DNA from: Candidatus Nanopelagicales bacterium
GTDB taxonomy: Bacteria > Actinomycetota > Actinomycetes > S36-B12 > UBA5976
Assembly: GCA_023254955.1 (NCBI GenBank)
Contig: JALRKC010000013.1
Span: 256 to 13,507 of the forward strand
DNA length: 13,252 nucleotides
Reading direction: 5' to 3'
This document shows positions 10,506-13,252 of the stretch, piece by piece. The notes under the pieces are model-generated. The model was not told the origin of the DNA. It was given only the letters and a program-made list of their open reading frames with translations, and made no database searches. Every line of letters begins with the position of its first letter. The stretch's first letter is position 1. The position numbers were made by a program, and so were the translations under genes.

Positions 10506-10832
10506 GTGAATTCTTGGGGCAGCTTGTCTTTCGTCTTTGGCCCAATCATTGCTTTCTTGGGCCTGGGCTTGATGATCTTCATTCTGCGCTGGGCTCACAG
10601 CAAGAGAAAGGTCTCACTAATTGAAAGACCTAGCAAGCCTTCAGATCCAAATGACTATGGGATGTTAATCCCAATCGCTTTCCCTGATAATTATGCAGCC
10701 GGCGAAATTTTAAAGAGAAAATTGCATGATTCAAACATCAAAGCTACTTTAACCTTCACTCTTGATGGGCCAAGAATTTTAGTTTGGCCAGAAGATGAAA
10801 ATATCGCTCGACAAATTTTAGCTAAAAATTAG
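10506..10832 (+). CDS. Small single-pass membrane protein with a DUF2007-like cytoplasmic domain
   Basis: The 108-residue product has one hydrophobic segment at about 8-28, followed by RWAHSKRK. By the positive-inside rule this places the C-terminal domain in the cytoplasm. That domain (about 50-105) reads as a beta-alpha-beta unit: a strand LIPIAF, a helix with GEILKRKLHDSNI, strand TLTFTLDG and strand ILVWPEDE, ending in a helix. It resembles the short DUF2007 family of putative signal-transducing proteins and similar actinobacterial membrane-anchored forms that I recall. Function is unknown. The GTG at 10506 is chosen because AGGAGG is at ideal spacing. Its stop codon overlaps the stop of the convergent adenosyltransferase gene by four bases (TTAG). 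Confidence 0.8.
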   Translation: MNSWGSLSFVFGPIIAFLGLGLMIFILRWAHSKRKVSLIERPSKPSDPNDYGMLIPIAFPDNYAAGEILKRKLHDSNIKATLTFTLDGPRILVWPEDENIARQILAKN

Positions 10833-11401
10833 CGATTCTTACCTGGCACCCACAAGACATCGCCTTGCTCTCTATTTGCATAACGCGCCAAGATAAATAG
10901 CAAATCTGACAATCTATTTAAATACTTAGCTGGAATTTCCGTCATTACAATTTTGTGCTCTGAAAGAGCTGTCCAAGTTGAACGCTCTGCTCTTCTTACG
11001 ATGGTTCTAGCAACGTGCAGTAGTGCCGCGCCCGGGGTTCCACCAGGCAAAATAAAGGACCTTAAAGGTTCAAGCTGTGAGTTGTAATAGTCGCACTTTT
11101 CTTCTAAAAATTTAACATAATTTGCTTGCACTCTTAATTGTGGATAATCAGGTTTGTCAGTTACTGGAGTTGCTAAATCAGCTCCTACGTCAAATAAATC
11201 GTTTTGGACCCGAGTTAGCAATTCATCAACTTCAGGATCTAAATTCCCCATGGCGATTGCCACGCCTATTGCACTATTGGCTTCATCAACATCGGCATAA
11301 GCTTCTAAGCGCAAATCAGTTTTTAAAGCACGAGACATATCGCCTAAAGCTGTAGTGCCATCATCCCCAGTGCGGGTGTAAATCCTTGTTAAATTAACCA
11401 T
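10829..11401 (-). CDS. Cob(I)alamin adenosyltransferase, PduO type
   Basis: This enzyme transfers the 5'-deoxyadenosyl group of ATP to cob(I)alamin or its corrinoid precursors, making coenzyme B12 for radical mutases and some ribonucleotide reductases. The 190-residue protein has the N-terminal ATP-binding signature IYTRTGDDGTTALGD (7-21). The helical core includes DEANSAIG (39-46), FILPGGTPGAALLH (116-129), the Arg-rich RTIVRRAER (132-140) and the closing NRLSDLLF (162-169), all typical of the PduO/MMAB trimeric family. It sits between a small membrane protein and murA. A PduO-type gene next to murA and downstream of the ATP synthase operon also occurs in Mycobacterium as I recall. The ATG at 11401 has AGGA only three bases away, so initiation may be leaderless. 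No mutase gene is in the window. Confidence 0.93.
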   Translation of the reverse strand: MVNLTRIYTRTGDDGTTALGDMSRALKTDLRLEAYADVDEANSAIGVAIAMGNLDPEVDELLTRVQNDLFDVGADLATPVTDKPDYPQLRVQANYVKFLEEKCDYYNSQLEPLRSFILPGGTPGAALLHVARTIVRRAERSTWTALSEHKIVMTEIPAKYLNRLSDLLFILARYANREQGDVLWVPGKNR

Positions 11402-11404
11402 TTT

Positions 11405-11415
11405 CCTAGCCTAGG
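11405..11415. repeat. Perfect 11-base palindrome CCTAG-C-CTAGG
   Basis: Two 5-base arms flank a central C, four bases upstream of the adenosyltransferase start and overlapping its candidate -10 box TAGGCT. It could be an operator, but a short palindrome can also arise by chance. Confidence 0.35.
11408..11413 (-). promoter_or_regulatory. Possible -10 element for the adenosyltransferase gene
   Basis: The minus strand reads TAGGCT, then AGGAAA, then ATG, fitting TANNNT at leaderless spacing. The element lies within the CCTAG-C-CTAGG palindrome. No -35 box is obvious. Confidence 0.35.
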
Positions 11416-11446
11416 CGCAAAATTCAATTACTACCTGTTGAAAGAG

Positions 11447-11452
11447 TACCCT
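11447..11452 (+). promoter_or_regulatory. Candidate leaderless -10 element of murA
   Basis: TACCCT is followed by exactly seven bases and then the murA ATG. A weak -35-like TTCAAT lies at 11423-11428, with an 18-base spacer. There is no Shine-Dalgarno at normal distance, so transcription probably begins at the ATG itself. Confidence 0.45.
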
Positions 11453-11459
11453 TGACCCT

Positions 11460-12719
11460 ATGCCGGTTTATCAAGTTTCGCAATCAAACCCCTTGCGTGG
11501 CGAGGTGGAAGTTCCAGGCGCCAAAAACAGTGTTTTGAAGTTGATGGCAGCAAGCTTGCTAGCACCTGGCACCAGTCACCTGGAAAATGTTCCAGAGATC
11601 TTAGATGTTGAAATTATGGCGCAACTCTTGGTGCGCTTGGGGTGCAAAGTAGAACATGATAAAAATTCAAAATCTCTCACGATTAATGTTCCTGAAAAAA
11701 TTGGACATCAAGCAGACTATGACTTAGTTAGACAAATGCGAGCTTCAATTGCAGTGCTTGGTCCATTAGTTGCTAGATGCGGTGAAGCCGACATCGCGCT
11801 CCCAGGCGGGGATGCAATTGGCTCTCGCGGGCTAGATATCCATTTAAGTGGACTAGAAAAGTTAGGCTGTGAAGTTAAAAATGAACATGGCTATTTAATT
11901 GTTACGGCTTCGCATGGATTAGCTGCCGCCCAAATTTCATTGGATTTTCCAAGTGTCGGAGCAACTGAAAACGTAGTAATGGCAGCAGTACTCGCCAAAG
12001 GAACCACCGTTGTTGACAATGTGGCAAGAGAGCCAGAGATAGTTGACCTTTGTGAAATGTTAAACAAAATGGGTGCACGCATCAACGGAGTCGGTTCATC
12101 TACTCTTGAAATAATCGGCGTAACTTCGCTTCAGCCAACTACTCATCAGGTGGTAACTGATCGAATTGTTGCCGGCACCTGGGCTGCTGCTGCAGTAATT
12201 ACTCAAGGTCAAATCTTGATTAAAAATGCAAAAGCTCAACACATGGATTTAGTTATTTCAAAATTAGAAGCAACCGGCGCAGCAGTAAAGGCCTTAAACC
12301 ATGGCTTAGAAGTTTCAATGAGTCAAAGACCAAAAGCGGTAGACATCGTGACACTTCCTTACCCAGGCTTTCCCACTGACATGCAACCACAATTTATTGC
12401 TATTAACGCCATTGCCGAAGGCACCGCCATGGTAACTGAGAATTTATTTGAAGCGCGTTTTCGCTTTGTTAATGAATTAGCTCGCCTAGGAGCAGATGTA
12501 AAAATTAATGGCCACCACTGCTTGGTTCGTGGCAAAACACAACTTTCTGGCGCTCCAGTTGAAGCGACTGATGTAAGAGCTGGAGCGTCATTAGTTTTAG
12601 CTGGTTTAGTTGCAGAGGGTGAAACCACAGTTCACGAGATTCATCACATTGAACGGGGTTATGCCAACTTTGTTGAAAATCTACAAAGTTTGGGTGCAAA
12701 GATAAATAAGTTAAATTAA
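11460..12719 (+). CDS. murA: UDP-N-acetylglucosamine 1-carboxyvinyltransferase (Asp-type MurA)
   Basis: MurA transfers enolpyruvate from PEP to UDP-GlcNAc, the first committed step of peptidoglycan synthesis in the cytosol. The 419-residue protein has the expected length and signatures: GAKN with the catalytic Lys22, [15 protein letters not shown] (95-109), and a C-terminal EPSP-synthase-like lobe with [11 protein letters not shown] and TENLFEARF. The active-site loop reads [13 protein letters not shown]: residue 118 is Asp where E. coli MurA has Cys115, the residue alkylated by fosfomycin. The same substitution is established in Mycobacterium tuberculosis MurA, so intrinsic fosfomycin resistance of this enzyme is expected. 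No Shine-Dalgarno precedes the ATG at 11460. The gene diverges from the adenosyltransferase gene across 58 bases and overlaps the atpC stop by four bases. Confidence 0.97.
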   Translation: MPVYQVSQSNPLRGEVEVPGAKNSVLKLMAASLLAPGTSHLENVPEILDVEIMAQLLVRLGCKVEHDKNSKSLTINVPEKIGHQADYDLVRQMRASIAVLGPLVARCGEADIALPGGDAIGSRGLDIHLSGLEKLGCEVKNEHGYLIVTASHGLAAAQISLDFPSVGATENVVMAAVLAKGTTVVDNVAREPEIVDLCEMLNKMGARINGVGSSTLEIIGVTSLQPTTHQVVTDRIVAGTWAAAAVITQGQILIKNAKAQHMDLVISKLEATGAAVKALNHGLEVSMSQRPKAVDIVTLPYPGFPTDMQPQFIAINAIAEGTAMVTENLFEARFRFVNELARLGADVKINGHHCLVRGKTQLSGAPVEATDVRAGASLVLAGLVAEGETTVHEIHHIERGYANFVENLQSLGAKINKLN

Positions 12720-13078
12720 CTTAAAACAGAGAGCCTGGTTTGGGCTCGCTTAATGGCTTTTTCGTCGTTATCTGCTTGCGCTTGCTCAAGAGTTTTTTCA
12801 GCTCTTGAGCGATCGATTTCAGAGGCAAGTTCGGCTGTGTCGGTTAAGAGAATTACGTTGTCGTGGTCGACTATGGCAAAACCCTCGTGAACAGCGGCTT
12901 TAATTTCACCTTCATTTTCACTCTTTATGGTTACTGCGCCATCGGCTAACGCCGCTAAAAGTGGTGAGTGGCCAGGGAGGATACCTACTTCACCTGACTT
13001 GGTTCTCATTACAACCATGGAGGCATCCCCAACCCAAACTTTGCGATCGGTTGCAACCAACTCAACTTTTAGCGGCAT
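12716..13078 (-). CDS. atpC: F1F0 ATP synthase epsilon subunit
   Basis: AtpC is the epsilon subunit of the F1 rotor stalk. It links gamma to the c-ring and can restrain ATP hydrolysis. The 120-residue protein has the N-terminal beta-sandwich with [21 protein letters not shown] (24-44, split in my reading into the family's GEVGILPGH core) and HEGFAIVD (64-71). A short C-terminal helical hairpin (about 85-118) is rich in Ala, Glu and Lys. The length is close to that of mycobacterial epsilon and shorter than the E. coli form. ATG 13078 has AAAGAG (13086-13091) seven bases upstream and lies 16 bases after the atpD stop, so it is the last gene of the ATP synthase operon. Its stop codon overlaps that of murA. 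Confidence 0.95.
   Translation of the reverse strand: MPLKVELVATDRKVWVGDASMVVMRTKSGEVGILPGHSPLLAALADGAVTIKSENEGEIKAAVHEGFAIVDHDNVILLTDTAELASEIDRSRAEKTLEQAQADNDEKAIKRAQTRLSVLS
12731..12762 (+). terminator. Weak possible terminator for murA inside the atpC 3' end
   Basis: GAGCC (12731-12735) can pair with GGCTC (12743-12747) over a seven-base loop. Five T residues follow at 12758-12762, but ten bases separate stem and T-run, so this is not a standard intrinsic terminator. An alternative pairing with GGCT at 12755-12758 would place the T-run next to the stem, but with a long loop. Confidence 0.22.
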
Positions 13079-13094
13079 TATTAATCTCTTTTTC

Positions 13095-13252
13095 TTATTG
13101 AGCTAACTTCTTAGCATTTGCTTCAACGTCAGCAATGCCACCAGCCATGAAGAATGCTTGTTCAGGAAGGTGGTCATAATCGCCATTGGTTAGCGCCTTG
13201 AATGAAGCAATGGTTTCATCCAAAGATACGAATGAACCTGGCTGGCCAGTGA
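13095..13252 (-). CDS. atpD: F1F0 ATP synthase beta subunit, C-terminal 52 codons (cut by the right edge)
   Basis: AtpD is the catalytic beta subunit of F1. Only the last 51 residues and the TAA stop lie in the window. I translated the minus strand by hand and read [18 protein letters not shown], then [16 protein letters not shown], ending in KKLAQ. The DHLPEQAF segment is a hallmark of the beta-subunit C-terminus. The gene precedes atpC by 16 bases in the standard atpD-atpC order. Confidence 0.95.
   Translation of the reverse strand, partial: TGQPGSFVSLDETIASFKALTNGDYDHLPEQAFFMAGGIADVEANAKKLAQ

Noticed and set aside
10280..10624. 114-codon plus-strand reading frame across the zinc-ribbon and membrane-protein genes
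   Set aside because: It is antisense to the zinc-ribbon gene and out of frame with the membrane-protein gene, and both of those have better family support.
12359..12628. Minus-strand reading frame inside murA
   Set aside because: This is a shadow of the well-conserved MurA C-terminal lobe. The other minus-strand frames at 11891-12085 and 12505-12699 are rejected for the same reason.

Overview
This window is about 13.3 kb of densely packed bacterial housekeeping DNA, with no mobile element, CRISPR array, tRNA or rRNA seen. The gene set and order point to an actinobacterium: nifS-mnmA-ligA-gatC-gatA-gatB followed by ilvD, the end of the ATP synthase operon next to murA and a PduO-type adenosyltransferase, and an Asp-type MurA active site. 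The A+T-rich sequence, near absence of intergenic DNA and overlapping stop codons suggest a streamlined, low-GC lineage. Freshwater Nanopelagicales (acI: Planktophila/Nanopelagicus) would fit, but that is inference and was not tested by a search.

Layout. On the minus strand, reading right to left from 10480 to 1, are: a small zinc-ribbon protein (10181-10480), an alpha/beta hydrolase (9432-10178), a thioredoxin-TPR protein of the YbbN/CnoX type (8514-9419), a cysteine desulfurase (7310-8488), MnmA (6228-7313), NAD-dependent DNA ligase (4056-6218), GatC, GatA and GatB (4036 down to 744), and the N-terminal part of dihydroxy-acid dehydratase IlvD, which runs off the left edge. Gaps in this run are 25 bases or less, and two junctions are ATGA overlaps. 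To the right, a plus-strand gene for a one-helix membrane protein (10506-10832) starts 25 bases from the zinc-ribbon gene. It converges on the adenosyltransferase (10829-11401, minus). That gene is divergent from murA (11460-12719, plus), which converges on atpC (12716-13078, minus). The end of atpD reaches the right edge. The longest gene-free stretch is 58 bases.

How the genes work together. Cysteine desulfurase supplies persulfide sulfur, which MnmA can use for tRNA 2-thiouridine and which Fe-S assembly can use for enzymes such as IlvD. GatCAB converts mischarged Glu-tRNA(Gln) and/or Asp-tRNA(Asn). LigA seals DNA nicks. MurA starts peptidoglycan synthesis, and AtpD/AtpC belong to F1 ATP synthase. 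The adenosyltransferase implies use of adenosylcobalamin.

No new multi-gene system is evident. The points most worth checking are: a recurring TANNNT hexamer 6-9 bases before start codons that lack a usable Shine-Dalgarno, suggesting leaderless mRNAs; a charged insertion in the LigA adenylation domain; two tail-to-tail overlaps of exactly four bases; the Cys-to-Asp MurA active site; and a head-to-head pair of small uncharacterised genes.
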